This document shows, in pieces, positions 47,165-55,995 of a stretch of 64,000 bases of DNA. Each line of letters starts with the position of its first letter. Within the stretch, counting starts at the first letter, position 1. The notes under the pieces were generated by a model, which saw only the letters and a program-made list of their open reading frames with translations, was not told the DNA's origin and did not search any database. Source of the DNA: Sphingobacterium populi (GTDB lineage: Bacteria; Bacteroidota; Bacteroidia; Sphingobacteriales; Sphingobacteriaceae); contig NZ_LQXS01000003.1 of assembly GCF_001586775.1 (NCBI RefSeq), positions 372,001 through 436,000 of the forward strand, read 5' to 3'. A program made the translations under genes and the position numbers.

Positions 47165-47469
47165 TAGTCGCGTAGATCAGTAATTTGGTCTGGATTAATG
47201 GTTTTATATTTTCGGTACGCCATCAGTATAATAGAAAGCCCCACGGCTACTGCCGCCGCAGCGAGCACGATCGCAAACAGAGCAAAGACTTGGCCGCCAT
47301 ATTCGGCTCTATCATAACGGCCGAAAGCTACCAAATTTAGAATAGCGGCATTTATCATGAGCTCAATGCCCACCAAAATCATAATAGCATTCCTTTTGGA
47401 GACTACAGCATACAAACCGATGCAGAAAATACAAGCACTCACGGCTAAGAAATGGGTAATTGGAATCAT
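47164..47469 (-). CDS. nuoK: NADH-quinone oxidoreductase subunit K
   Basis: Small membrane subunit of complex I, 101 residues, three helices: FLAVSACIFCIGLYAVV, MILVGIELMINAAILNLVAF with the conserved membrane Glu pair region, and FALFAIVLAAAAVAVGLSII. It overlaps nuoJ by four bases and nuoL by one, as usual for tightly coupled nuo genes. Confidence 0.94.
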   Translation of the reverse strand: MIPITHFLAVSACIFCIGLYAVVSKRNAIMILVGIELMINAAILNLVAFGRYDRAEYGGQVFALFAIVLAAAAVAVGLSIILMAYRKYKTINPDQITDLRD

Positions 47470-48011
47470 TCTTCTCCTCCTTTTCGAGCAATATGAGCCG
47501 CGCCAATCAATGTCATCATCAGAAAGATGGAAATCATCTCGAATGGCAGAATGTAGCGCGACATAAATAGCATGCCGAGCTGATTGATATTATTATCTCT
47601 GGAAAGAATAATCTGTCCAGTTCGCATGTTTTGTTCCATCCATGCCGGCGAATAGGCTTGATCCCATTGCCAGATTCCATAAGCCATCAGCCCTAGAAAG
47701 CTTAGCGAAAGCGCGACCGATTGCCAGTTAGGTAATTGTATAAAAGATCCAGAAAGATCTTGCAGATCGCTCAGTAGTTCTTTGTTGCTCAGCATAAAGG
47801 CAAAGATCATCAAAATCAGCACGCCGCCGACATATACAAGCACCTGCGTAATAGCCACAAAATCGGCTAAGGCAAATAGATACAAACCTGCCATAGCAAA
47901 CAATACAATGAAAAAAAGGAAAAGGGCACGTGCCGTATTTTTGAGACTTACCACCAATGAAGCGCTGATGATAGCCAGAAATGCAAAAGCATAAAAAAGA
48001 ATCAAATCCAT
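47466..48011 (-). CDS. nuoJ: NADH-quinone oxidoreductase subunit J
   Basis: Membrane subunit of complex I, 181 residues with five predicted helices. The family segment FVAITQVLVYVGGVLILMIF is clear. Overlaps nuoK by four bases and follows nuoI directly. Confidence 0.92.
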   Translation of the reverse strand: MDLILFYAFAFLAIISASLVVSLKNTARALFLFFIVLFAMAGLYLFALADFVAITQVLVYVGGVLILMIFAFMLSNKELLSDLQDLSGSFIQLPNWQSVALSLSFLGLMAYGIWQWDQAYSPAWMEQNMRTGQIILSRDNNINQLGMLFMSRYILPFEMISIFLMMTLIGAAHIARKGGEE

Positions 48012-48578
48012 TTATTTTTTAGTTTTTGCCGCCTCCTTCTCAGCCTGAAAACGTGTCCATTCCTCCTTGCGTTGAGCAATCTCTTTATCGCTCATCTCTC
48101 CGAATCCGTATATTAAATCAGTCAATTTGGTAGTTGTGCGGTCATATTGATCGGTCATCGTGATGCATTCTGTTGGGCAAACAACAGTGCATAATCCGCA
48201 ATACATACATTTGGCCATGTCGATTTCAAACTTCTCGGCATAGAGTCGTTTTACACTGCCATCAGAAGTTTTACCAATAACATCTGGAGATTTAATAGAT
48301 TCAATGGCAATACAATCAACCGGGCACGCTTTCGCACAAAGATCGCACACAATGCAGTCTGCTATTTCTACGTCCAATTGATAACGTGCAACTTCTGGAA
48401 GCGGCATTTTTTGCTTCGGAAACTGGATTGTGACCGTACCTTGCTGCTGATCAAAATAATTGTCGGATCGGATATCTAGGTTTTCTCTTTTTTTGCCAGC
48501 GGCAAAGAAGTGTCTTACCGTCAAAAGTAATCCTTTGACAGCGGTCTTTAATCCATATAGTGTAGTTTTTAGAATCAC
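48012..48578 (-). CDS. nuoI: NADH-quinone oxidoreductase subunit I
   Basis: Connects the peripheral and membrane arms of complex I and carries two 4Fe-4S clusters. The ligands are CIVCDLCAKACPVDC and CMYCGLCTVVCPTEC. I chose a GTG start at 48578 (188 residues), 20 bases after nuoH ends; the first in-frame ATG at 48647 lies inside nuoH and would add unusual sequence (FRDCGVYWSWYNFKC). An extra charged C-terminal tail ends AEKEAAKTKK. Confidence 0.9.
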   Translation of the reverse strand: MILKTTLYGLKTAVKGLLLTVRHFFAAGKKRENLDIRSDNYFDQQQGTVTIQFPKQKMPLPEVARYQLDVEIADCIVCDLCAKACPVDCIAIESIKSPDVIGKTSDGSVKRLYAEKFEIDMAKCMYCGLCTVVCPTECITMTDQYDRTTTKLTDLIYGFGEMSDKEIAQRKEEWTRFQAEKEAAKTKK

Positions 48579-48597
48579 CTTACAGACACATTTAAAA

Positions 48598-49671
48598 TTA
48601 TACCATGACCAATATACGCCACAATCCCGAAATAGCCATACCAACAAAAGCGGTCGGAATCAAAATTTTCCAGCACAAATTCATCAACTGGTCGGCGCGG
48701 AAACGTGGCAACGTCCATCTAATCCACATTTGAACACCAACAATTATAACTGATTTAAAAAGTGTCCAAAAAATGCCCCAATATAGTCCTGTAGTCCATG
48801 TCGCCAATTGCAATGCGCCAATATTAGGTAATGGGGTATTCCATGCGCCCAAGAAAAGCACTGCACCCAACATCGATACCAAAAACATCATTGCATATTC
48901 GGCCAAGAAAACAAATGCAAAGCGTATACCTCCATACTCGGTATGGAAACCACCAATGAGCTCACTTTCCGCTTCGGGAATATCAAAAGGTGCACGATTA
49001 CATTCGGCTAAGGTAGCAATGAAAAAAATGACATATACAAATAGCAAATGTGGTGCTTGAAAAATATTCCAAGCTAGAAGACCACCGATTTCATTCACCC
49101 GCCATATTCCTATAAATTTTATGTCCTCCGTCGCCAAAATACCTTGATTGAAGGCGATATCGTTTAGATTCAAGGTTTGCGATAACATCACCACAGCAAT
49201 CAGCGATAAACCAATCGGAATTTCGTACGACAGCATCTGCGCAATGGCGCGTATCGAACCTAACAAGGAATACTTATTATTCGAGCCCCATCCGGCCATT
49301 AAGATGCCTAGTGCATCAATTGAAATGACTGCCATAATAAAGAAAAGTCCCGTATGCGTATTCGCAGGCGAAAATCCTGGTGCCCACGGAATCACGCTGA
49401 AGCCAATATATACGGCAATGAAAATGACAATAGGAGCAAGGGCAAATAAGACCTTATCGGCTACAGTTGGTGTGATAAATTCTTTCTGAAGCAACTTTAA
49501 TATATCGGCAATAGTTTGCAATGAACCATATTTGCCGGTTTCGTTCGGTCCGAGTCTATCTTGCACAAAGCCTGCTATTTTACGCTCGGCATACACCGCA
49601 AACAACGTGAAACCAGCAATAAAAATAAATATTGCGAATGGCGGGATGATATGAGATAGAAGTTCGTGCAA
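48598..49671 (-). CDS. nuoH: NADH-quinone oxidoreductase subunit H
   Basis: Quinone-binding membrane subunit of complex I, 357 residues with about eight helices. VYAERKIAGFVQDRLGPNETG is split at the conserved AERK; EIPIGLSLIAVVML and ECNRAPFDIPEAESELIGGF are diagnostic. It is the first gene of the run here. A TAAGTTTG box upstream (49722-49715) suggests transcription starts with nuoH, so nuoA-G must lie elsewhere. Confidence 0.95.
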   Translation of the reverse strand: MHELLSHIIPPFAIFIFIAGFTLFAVYAERKIAGFVQDRLGPNETGKYGSLQTIADILKLLQKEFITPTVADKVLFALAPIVIFIAVYIGFSVIPWAPGFSPANTHTGLFFIMAVISIDALGILMAGWGSNNKYSLLGSIRAIAQMLSYEIPIGLSLIAVVMLSQTLNLNDIAFNQGILATEDIKFIGIWRVNEIGGLLAWNIFQAPHLLFVYVIFFIATLAECNRAPFDIPEAESELIGGFHTEYGGIRFAFVFLAEYAMMFLVSMLGAVLFLGAWNTPLPNIGALQLATWTTGLYWGIFWTLFKSVIIVGVQMWIRWTLPRFRADQLMNLCWKILIPTAFVGMAISGLWRILVMV

Positions 49672-49714
49672 TGGTTTTTAGAACAATTCTTGACTAGATG
49701 CGTATTACTAGATG

Positions 49715-49722
49715 CAAACTTA
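49715..49722 (-). promoter_or_regulatory. -7 promoter box of the nuoH-N operon
   Basis: TAAGTTTG followed by C on the minus strand, about 44 bases before the nuoH ATG. No clean -33 TTG at 20 bases. Confidence 0.45.
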
Positions 49723-49830
49723 ATGAAAACGCTTCGATTAATTTGTGTAATTGCTCATAGATATTGTCGTTTTAATGTAGCATTGTGATGATTTTGTTCG
49801 TATCTTTCCGTGAAATAAATTTAAATAATT

Positions 49831-50274
49831 ATGAAATATTATTATTGGATTATGCTAGTGGCCTTCAGTGTGTTGATCACATCTTGCAGCGTATTTAAGA
49901 AAAACGAATCAGAGAAATCTTCTGGCACATTAGAAAACGTTACATGGAGATTAACTGAATTAGAAGGAAAGGCAGTGCCTGCCGAGATTAATGGAAAAAC
50001 CCCTTCATTGACTTTGACAACGGCTGATAAACGCTATTCGGCGGTTACGGGATGTAATGGTATTGGTGGCCAGTACGAGATCGCAAAAGGAAATCAGCTT
50101 ACATTCTCGATGGGAATGTCTACCAAGATGTATTGCGAGGGTGCTATGGAAGTAGAAGATGGATTGGGAAAAATATTTTCTTTAATAAAAAGCTATGAGA
50201 TGGAGAATGGAAATTTACATTTGAAAAATTCCGAATCGGTCACACTAGCCAAATTTGTAAAGATGTCTAAATAA
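49831..50274 (+). CDS. META domain lipoprotein
   Basis: A 147-residue lipoprotein (signal MKYYYWIMLVAFSVLITSC, lipobox ITSC) with one META/HslJ domain at about residues 35-147. The motif VTWRLTELEG and the CNGIGGQYEI and MSTKMYCEG segments are characteristic. HslJ in E. coli is heat-inducible and involved in resistance to novobiocin; the role here is unknown. The stop codon lies in the loop of a terminator shared with the FKBP gene. Confidence 0.9.
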   Translation: MKYYYWIMLVAFSVLITSCSVFKKNESEKSSGTLENVTWRLTELEGKAVPAEINGKTPSLTLTTADKRYSAVTGCNGIGGQYEIAKGNQLTFSMGMSTKMYCEGAMEVEDGLGKIFSLIKSYEMENGNLHLKNSESVTLAKFVKMSK

Positions 50275-50291
50275 GACATCTTTACAAATTT
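50251..50291. terminator. Bidirectional hairpin terminator overlapping the META stop
   Basis: A perfect 18-base stem (50251-50268 with 50274-50291) and a 5-base loop; the TAA stop (50272-50274) spans the loop. The arms end in AAATTT on both sides. Confidence 0.85.
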
Positions 50292-50295
50292 ATAT

Positions 50296-50859
50296 TTAGT
50301 CAGCCATGCCTAGAACTTTGATTTCGAAGATCAGTGGTGAATTTGGAGGCAAACCTGGTCTGCTTTCATTTCTGTACGCATAGAATGATGGAGTTATTAT
50401 GCGAATAGAATCGCCAGGCTGAAGTCCGCGTGCAAGCAACCCCAAATGATTCTGGTTTCCTACTGCGCGCGGAAAAAATGCAATCTGCCAAGCAGGAATA
50501 ATACTCTGAGGGCTAATCATAAAAGAAAGTCCCGCTGCCGACTGGTTCGAATCTACTTCCGTGCCGTTCAACAAAAATAGTTTGTAATTAACGGTGGCTG
50601 TTGGATAGATTCGAGTGCCATTTTGATTGAATTTGTAATCAAATGTCGCTGTTTCGGCAGTGTCTAGCAGTTCATACCATATTCCTGTTGTGTCTTCGAT
50701 TGCGTTAGGATATTCTTTTGCAGCAAAAGTTCTGATCGTTTCTTTTTCCAATTCCAGTTGAGCCTTCGGGTCGAATGGATCAATATTATTATCAGTCGAG
50801 CACGAAAATAAGGTCGTACACAAGAGTAGAACCGGAATAGCTAGATTACGAAGTTTCAT
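50296..50859 (-). CDS. FKBP-type peptidyl-prolyl isomerase lipoprotein
   Basis: A 187-residue lipoprotein (lipobox LFSC at about 17-20) with an FKBP-type prolyl isomerase domain at about residues 85-185: VNYKLFLLNGTEVDSN, IPAWQIAFFPRAVG and LPPNSPLIFEIKVLGM are recognisable. The active-site residues are only partly conserved, as in many Bacteroidota FKBP lipoproteins. It probably aids protein folding in the periplasm or at the outer membrane. Confidence 0.87.
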   Translation of the reverse strand: MKLRNLAIPVLLLCTTLFSCSTDNNIDPFDPKAQLELEKETIRTFAAKEYPNAIEDTTGIWYELLDTAETATFDYKFNQNGTRIYPTATVNYKLFLLNGTEVDSNQSAAGLSFMISPQSIIPAWQIAFFPRAVGNQNHLGLLARGLQPGDSIRIITPSFYAYRNESRPGLPPNSPLIFEIKVLGMAD

Positions 50860-50967
50860 ATTATAAGTTTTTTCATTTAATGATACTGTTTACTAAACGT
50901 ACAAAATGGTATTCTGCTACAGAATACCATTTCATTTTTAGTATGTAGTATGGGAGATATTATCCCT

Positions 50968-51318
50968 TTATGAAATCAATTGATTGTGATCATCTGGAAA
51001 AACCAAAGCTGGCTCATGTTGCTTTGCTTCTTCCTGATTCATCCAGGCATAAGAAATGATAATTACGACATCGCCGACTTGAACTAATCTCGCTGCTGCG
51101 CCATTGAGGCATACCGTGCCCGAGCCACGAGCGCCCTTTATTACGTAAGTCTCAAAACGAGCACCGTTATTGTTATTTACAATCTGCACCTTCTCATTGG
51201 CTATAATATTAGCCGCATCCATAAGATCTTCGTCAATAGTAATGCTACCGACATAGTTCAATTCAGCTTGCGTCACCTTTGCCCGGTGGATCTTGGATTT
51301 CATCACTTCGATCATCAT
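50968..51318 (-). CDS. panD: Aspartate 1-decarboxylase
   Basis: Makes beta-alanine for pantothenate. Synthesised as a 116-residue proenzyme that cleaves itself at the Gly-Ser of YVGSITID (about residues 24-25) to form the pyruvoyl group. [18 protein letters not shown] and [14 protein letters not shown] match the family. The start codon is four bases after a TACCTTTG box, giving a probably leaderless mRNA. It follows panC by 93 bases. Confidence 0.95.
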   Translation of the reverse strand: MMIEVMKSKIHRAKVTQAELNYVGSITIDEDLMDAANIIANEKVQIVNNNNGARFETYVIKGARGSGTVCLNGAAARLVQVGDVVIIISYAWMNQEEAKQHEPALVFPDDHNQLIS

Positions 51319-51322
51319 GGCG

Positions 51323-51330
51323 CAAAGGTA
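51323..51330 (-). promoter_or_regulatory. -7 box giving a leaderless panD mRNA
   Basis: TACCTTTG on the minus strand, four bases before the panD ATG (51318). Same geometry as queD and the DEAD-box helicase. Confidence 0.5.
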
Positions 51331-51411
51331 CGGCTTTTTTTATTACAGTGGAAATACCGATGAGCTTGTGAATTAGTGTATTTACATGAAATTGACGAAG
51401 AAAAAATCAAG

Positions 51412-52257
51412 TTACTGAAGCAACATATTGTCTATTAGGCGAACGCCTTCGAGCCATGCGGCGATCAATACTACATAATCCTTTTCGGTGTGGATTTTTG
51501 TCGTGGATTCCAATGTCGTAGTTTCGCAGATCGTTAAGTATTCGAGTTCTAATCCTTCTTCACTGTAAATTATTGCTCTCGCTTCCGTAAGTAGTGTAGG
51601 AATATCTTTTGTCTGCACGTGCTGCTGTATATGTCGCAACGCTTTAGATAAGGTAAGTGCTTTATGTAATCCAGTGGCAGAAAGTCGAGCATTGCGCGAG
51701 CTCAATGCGAGTCCGTCAACGCTACGGAGCGTTGGCACGATGTTTAGCTTGACTTTTAATGCCTTCTCCTTAATCATACGCTGGATCACCATAATCTGCT
51801 GAAAATCTTTCTGGCCGAAAAAAGCAATGTCCGGATTCACCAATTGAAACAGCTTATATACAATCTGCGTTACACCCTGAAAATGCCCTGGGCGGTGTTT
51901 TCCTTCCCAAATCTTATCCAGATTTCCTAAGTCGATCGCCCAATGCGGATCGTTATTCGGGTACATCACCGCTACTTCGGGCAAGAATAAAATATCGCAA
52001 TTTGCAGCCGTTAACAAAGCTTTGTCGTGCTCGATAGGGCGGGGGTATTTCTCTAAATCTTTGGGATCATTAAATTGTGTGGGGTTTACAAAAATGCTAC
52101 AAACGACGATGTTAGTCGTGATTTTTGCGCTGTTTATCAAAGAAATATGCCCTTCATGCAACGCACCCATAGTAGGTACAAAGCCAATCTTCTTGCCTTG
52201 TTGGTGTAACGTTGCCAAATGATGCTGAAGAGCGCTAGGAGTAACGAAAATTTCCAC
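51412..52257 (-). CDS. panC: Pantoate--beta-alanine ligase
   Basis: Last step of pantothenate synthesis: joins pantoate and beta-alanine with ATP. The nucleotide motif is PTMGALHEGHISLI (HxGH), with FVNPTQFNDPKDLEKYPR, AFFGQKDFQQIMVIQRM and the SSRN motif in ALSSRNARLS. 281 residues. It lies upstream of panD, whose product is its beta-alanine source. Divergent from the glycogen-synthase-like gene. Confidence 0.96.
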   Translation of the reverse strand: MEIFVTPSALQHHLATLHQQGKKIGFVPTMGALHEGHISLINSAKITTNIVVCSIFVNPTQFNDPKDLEKYPRPIEHDKALLTAANCDILFLPEVAVMYPNNDPHWAIDLGNLDKIWEGKHRPGHFQGVTQIVYKLFQLVNPDIAFFGQKDFQQIMVIQRMIKEKALKVKLNIVPTLRSVDGLALSSRNARLSATGLHKALTLSKALRHIQQHVQTKDIPTLLTEARAIIYSEEGLELEYLTICETTTLESTTKIHTEKDYVVLIAAWLEGVRLIDNMLLQ

Positions 52258-52330
52258 GTGTGTATTGGATAAAATAGCCAGCTAAGGTGCGGATTATTTT
52301 TGGAATTCTAAAGTCATGATTAGCAATAGA

Positions 52331-52361
52331 TTGGTAGAAATGATAAAATTTCGTATCTTTG
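52331..52361 (+). promoter_or_regulatory. Promoter of the glycogen-synthase-like gene
   Basis: TTG (52331-52333), 20 bases, TATCTTTG (52354-52361). Perfect Bacteroidota geometry; the ATG at 52403 follows a 40-base leader. Confidence 0.85.
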
Positions 52362-52402
52362 TAAACCGATTTTATTTATCAAAACAAAAAAAGTAAGTGG
52401 AG

Positions 52403-53227
52403 ATGGCAAAAACGAAAATATTGTTTGTAACCCATGAGATGTCGCCTTTCCTCGAAATAAGCAAAATTTCTGAAATCACACGCCAATTACCCCAAGCAAT
52501 GCAAGAACGCGGGTTCGAGATCCGTATTCTTATGCCACGCTTCGGTTGTATCAATGAGCGCAGAAATCGGCTTCACGAGGTAATACGTCTATCAGGTATG
52601 AACATCGTAGTGGATGGGAATGATAATCCCTTGATTATTAAAGTGGCATCTTTGCCAGCTGCGCGCATGCAGGTGTATTTCTTGGACAATGAGGATTATT
52701 TCCAGAGAAAAAAGATTTTCCGCGATGATCAAGGCAAATTCTTTAGCGATAACAACGAACGTGCGCTATTTTTTGGAAAAGGAGCCATTGAAACTGTTAA
52801 AAAGTTAGGTTGGTCGCCAGATGTAATCCACTGTCACGGTTGGTTTTCTGCCATGATACCTGCTTACATTAAAAATGTATATAATCAGGATCCTGCATTT
52901 AAAGACACCAAAATTATCTATTCGTTGTATCAAGAAGATTTTCAAGCTGGAGATTCTTTATCAACGAAACTAGGTGAAATGGCAGGTCAATCTGATCTGA
53001 CAGCAGAGGATGCAGCACGCTTTGGTGATGGATCTCATACCAATTTATACAAAGGTGCTCTTGCCTTCACTGATGTCGTGATCAATGCTGGTCTAGCAGA
53101 AGATCACGAAATTTTGCAGCATGTACAAGAGCAAGGCATTCGATTGCATACGACGCAGGGCGATGAAGATTATGAGTCGTTCGCTACATTGTATGATGAG
53201 TTTGTAGGTGAGGAAGTGGTTGCCTAA
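52403..53227 (+). CDS. Glycogen/starch synthase N-terminal-domain protein
   Basis: A 274-residue protein equivalent to only the N-terminal half of a GT5 glycogen synthase. ILFVTHEMSPFLEISKISEI, IRILMPRFGCINERRNR and DVIHCHGWFSAMIPAYI belong to the family; the C-terminal half that contains the nucleotide-sugar site is missing. Such short forms occur in many Bacteroidota next to panC. Whether it has synthase activity is doubtful; a regulatory or partner role is an inference. Start at ATG 52403; an ATG two codons upstream (52397) is possible. Confidence 0.83.
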   Translation: MAKTKILFVTHEMSPFLEISKISEITRQLPQAMQERGFEIRILMPRFGCINERRNRLHEVIRLSGMNIVVDGNDNPLIIKVASLPAARMQVYFLDNEDYFQRKKIFRDDQGKFFSDNNERALFFGKGAIETVKKLGWSPDVIHCHGWFSAMIPAYIKNVYNQDPAFKDTKIIYSLYQEDFQAGDSLSTKLGEMAGQSDLTAEDAARFGDGSHTNLYKGALAFTDVVINAGLAEDHEILQHVQEQGIRLHTTQGDEDYESFATLYDEFVGEEVVA

Positions 53228-53259
53228 CGTTTTAGGTTGCACAAATACCTTAGCTAAAT

Positions 53260-53301
53260 CACAAAAAAAGCAAAGACATATATGTTTTTGCTTTTTTTGT
53301 G
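53260..53301. terminator. Hairpin terminator after the glycogen-synthase-like gene
   Basis: CACAAAAAAAGCAAA (53260-53274) pairs perfectly with 53287-53301, with a symmetric ACATATATGT inside. The right arm is T-rich on the + strand. Confidence 0.8.
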
Positions 53302-53356
53302 TGCAGCATAAGCTGCCCGCGACATAACTCTCAAGTAAGTACTCTATAAAACAAAC

Positions 53357-53385
53357 AAGCTCAGCACCTAATGGGTACTGAGCTT
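53357..53385. terminator. Hairpin terminator after the H1-like gene
   Basis: AAGCTCAG (53357-53364) pairs with CTGAGCTT (53378-53385), with an inner ACC/GGT pair. On the minus strand it is followed by TTGTTTGTTTT, suitable for stopping the H1-like transcript. Confidence 0.7.
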
Positions 53386-53412
53386 ATTTATTTAGAAAAT
53401 AAGGGTTGAACC

Positions 53413-53595
53413 TTATTTTTTTGCATCATTTTTAGCAGCAGTGATTTCGTTACGAATCTCTTGAGCTAAGGTTTTGATTTCTTGTAATCCTTTACGTACA
53501 CGTGTTCCAGCAGCAGCATTGCCATTGTTGAAGAACTTGTCAGCGTCACCTTCGATAGAAGCAAGAAGGTCTTTTAGTTGATTGAAATTTTTCAT
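53413..53595 (-). CDS. Histone-H1-like small protein
   Basis: A 60-residue protein of the Bacteroidota histone H1 family: MKNFNQLKDLLASIEGDADK, then FFNNGNAAAGTRVRKGLQEI, then a charged tail ending KNDAKK. The family name reflects lysine-rich composition; a role in compacting or coating DNA is presumed rather than shown. I chose the ATG at 53595, four codons after the ORF start at 53607, because family members begin MK(K/N)FNQLK. Confidence 0.87.
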   Translation of the reverse strand: MKNFNQLKDLLASIEGDADKFFNNGNAAAGTRVRKGLQEIKTLAQEIRNEITAAKNDAKK

Positions 53596-53730
53596 GTTTG
53601 AATACAATAATAAATAATTAATATAAAGTCGTTTTTATCTAGATGTAATCCTAAGATAGGATAAATATACAAAAGGTTCTATTAAAAAGGAATATTTTCG
53701 TTTTTTATCTCAATATGCGTTCAATGCCTT

Positions 53731-55869
53731 TTAATCTACAATGGTTAGTTCGTCAATAATGTTTTTTGCACCTGCAAACTTGTCAATAATAAACAACACG
53801 TAGCGGATATCGACCGATATTGTTCTTTGTAATTTGGGGTCGAAGATCACATCTCCTGCCATTGCTTCAATATTACCGTCAAATGCAATGCCAATTAATT
53901 CGCCTTTTCCATTTAAAACTGGAGATCCTGAGTTTCCTCCGGTGATATCCTGATCGCTCAATAAGTTTACTGGCATATATCCAGCTTTATCGGCATAGCG
54001 GCCATAGTCTTTGTTTTTCTCCAATTCCATGAGTTTAGCTGGTAAGTCAAACTCTTCATCTTCAGGAACATACTTCGCGATTGTTCCTGTTAAAGTGGTG
54101 TAGTTATTCACTTTCGCATCATTACGTTTATCGTTAGGAAGAGCACGAATGCTACCGTAAGTTAAGCGCAAAGTTGAGTTTGCATCAGGATAATATTTTC
54201 CTTGCGGATCCATCTCTAATACGCCTTTTACATATAAGCGTTGTGCTGTTTGGAAAGCGTCTTTCTCTGTTTCGAGCTCTGGCGAGCTCTCGCGATACTT
54301 TTGCATTAAGGCAGATGATAGTTGAAACAAGGGATCATTTTCCACTGTCGCAGCATCAGGATTATCTAGGAATGCATGAAGACTTTCCATCGATTTGAAA
54401 AGACTTTTTTCCACGGCAGCGTCAATATCTGCAGAAAAATTCCCTTGATTTTGGCTAGCCATCGTTGCAAAATAGGGTGCGATGTCACCCGCTTTTGCTG
54501 TGTATAAGTTCAACTCGTCTGCCAACACGGCTTTCTCTAACGGCAAATACATCTTTTCGTAATTGTTGGTGATGTAAGCTTCCAACCGAGGGCGCATTTC
54601 TTGGCGTTTGGCTTCATTCTCATTACTGTACTGGATCAATCCGTTGCCTAAAGAATAAGGAATGGCCGCTAAAGAAGATGAGCGTAACAAACCCGTCAAG
54701 TAATTATCATGGCGTGCTTTTGCATTCGTAGCTGCGTAGTATGCATTGATTGTCGGAATCACTTGGCCATACAATTCTTTGTTTTCTGGACGATTTGCCC
54801 ATTTTTGAAAACGTTTTTCTTGCTTACGTTTGGTCGCCGCAGTGCCATGTTGAGTTAGGGCATCAATCATTCCTTGACGATTTTTCCAGTAATTGGCTAC
54901 ACCAGAATACGTAGATGCATAGTTTAATTTGACATCTTGATGCTGATCCATGTGTTTTTTCATGGCATCCATACCTACTTTTGAGGCATCTACCCAAGCT
55001 GGATACGCAAATTTTACATTCTGATCAATTCCGGCCGCATTCATCCATCTATTGGTTCTTCCCGGATAGCCTAAAATCATGGAGAAATCGCCTTCTTGGA
55101 ATCCTTTGATGCTAATTGGTAAAGAATATTTAGGTTTTAGCGGTACGTTTTCAGTAGAATAGGCGGCTGGATTACCATCTTTGTCGCCATATACACGAAA
55201 AACCGAAAAATCTCCGGTGTGGCGTGGCCATTCCCAGTTGTCTGTATCTCCGCCGAATTTGCCGATGCTATTCGGCGGCGTTCCTACCAATCGTACATCG
55301 GTATAATCTTGATAAACGAAATAGTAATATTCATTGCCATTGTAAAACGGACGTACAGAAACTACATATTTTCCACCTTCGCTGTTCTCTTGTTCGATCT
55401 TCGCGATCTCTTTGTTGATGATTTGTTCGCGCTCTTTCTCGCTCATGCTATTGTTCACCAAACCTAAGATGCGTTTTGATACATCATCCATACGGACAAA
55501 GAAACGGACGTAAAGCGATTTCGGCTTTAATTCTTCCTGATAGTTTTGTGCCCAAAAGCCATTCGTTAGGTAATCTTTCTCTGGCGTAGATAATTCGGCG
55601 ATCGCGCCATAACCACAGTGGTGATTCGTAAATACCAAACCCGTCTTAGACACAATCTCTGCGGTACAGCCGCCATTAAACTGTACAATGGCATCTTTGA
55701 TGCTCGAATTGTTGATGCTGTAAATTTCTTCTGCTGTTAGCTGTAGCCCTTTTTTCTGCATGTCGGCTTCATTGAGCCTTTTGAGGTGCATCAAAAACCA
55801 CATTCCTTCATCTGCCCAAGCAGCAAAGCTTACTACAGATAGCAGTAAGATAAACGTTATTCTTTTCAT
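53731..55869 (-). CDS. S46 family dipeptidyl-peptidase
   Basis: Periplasmic serine peptidase that removes dipeptides from oligopeptides, central to amino-acid uptake in this phylum. The start MKRITFILLLSVVSFAAWA at 55869 gives a signal peptide and 712 residues. The open frame runs further upstream to 56085, but that extension overlaps the helicase promoter and gene and is not protein-like. The catalytic His lies in FTNHHCGYGA and the Ser in TGGNSGSPVLNG. The AFDGN segment carries Gly where, as I recall, DPP11 has Arg, favouring a DPP7-like preference for hydrophobic residues. Confidence 0.92.
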   Translation of the reverse strand: MKRITFILLLSVVSFAAWADEGMWFLMHLKRLNEADMQKKGLQLTAEEIYSINNSSIKDAIVQFNGGCTAEIVSKTGLVFTNHHCGYGAIAELSTPEKDYLTNGFWAQNYQEELKPKSLYVRFFVRMDDVSKRILGLVNNSMSEKEREQIINKEIAKIEQENSEGGKYVVSVRPFYNGNEYYYFVYQDYTDVRLVGTPPNSIGKFGGDTDNWEWPRHTGDFSVFRVYGDKDGNPAAYSTENVPLKPKYSLPISIKGFQEGDFSMILGYPGRTNRWMNAAGIDQNVKFAYPAWVDASKVGMDAMKKHMDQHQDVKLNYASTYSGVANYWKNRQGMIDALTQHGTAATKRKQEKRFQKWANRPENKELYGQVIPTINAYYAATNAKARHDNYLTGLLRSSSLAAIPYSLGNGLIQYSNENEAKRQEMRPRLEAYITNNYEKMYLPLEKAVLADELNLYTAKAGDIAPYFATMASQNQGNFSADIDAAVEKSLFKSMESLHAFLDNPDAATVENDPLFQLSSALMQKYRESSPELETEKDAFQTAQRLYVKGVLEMDPQGKYYPDANSTLRLTYGSIRALPNDKRNDAKVNNYTTLTGTIAKYVPEDEEFDLPAKLMELEKNKDYGRYADKAGYMPVNLLSDQDITGGNSGSPVLNGKGELIGIAFDGNIEAMAGDVIFDPKLQRTISVDIRYVLFIIDKFAGAKNIIDELTIVD

Positions 55870-55983
55870 GTGTGTTGTGTTTATATCGTGTCGACAAAAT
55901 TCGCGCAAATAATCCTTAAAACAAAACCTATTGATATGACCATGCCGTGAGCATCCTATTCTACGGGTTGTCATAGGTTTTAC

Positions 55984-55991
55984 TATCTTTG
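55984..55991 (+). promoter_or_regulatory. -7 box giving a leaderless helicase mRNA
   Basis: TATCTTTG ends four bases before the helicase ATG (55996). The protein's conserved N-terminus requires that start, so the mRNA would be leaderless if this box is used. Confidence 0.55.
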
Positions 55992-55995
55992 TACA

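Noticed and set aside
48466..48478. A match (ATCGGATAT) to the putative guide inside nuoI
   Set aside because: Only nine bases and inside a coding region; not evidence of a target.
49692..49716. Direct repeat ACTAGATGC upstream of nuoH
   Set aside because: Two copies of nine bases next to A/T-rich DNA; no flanking symmetry or regulator to support an operator.
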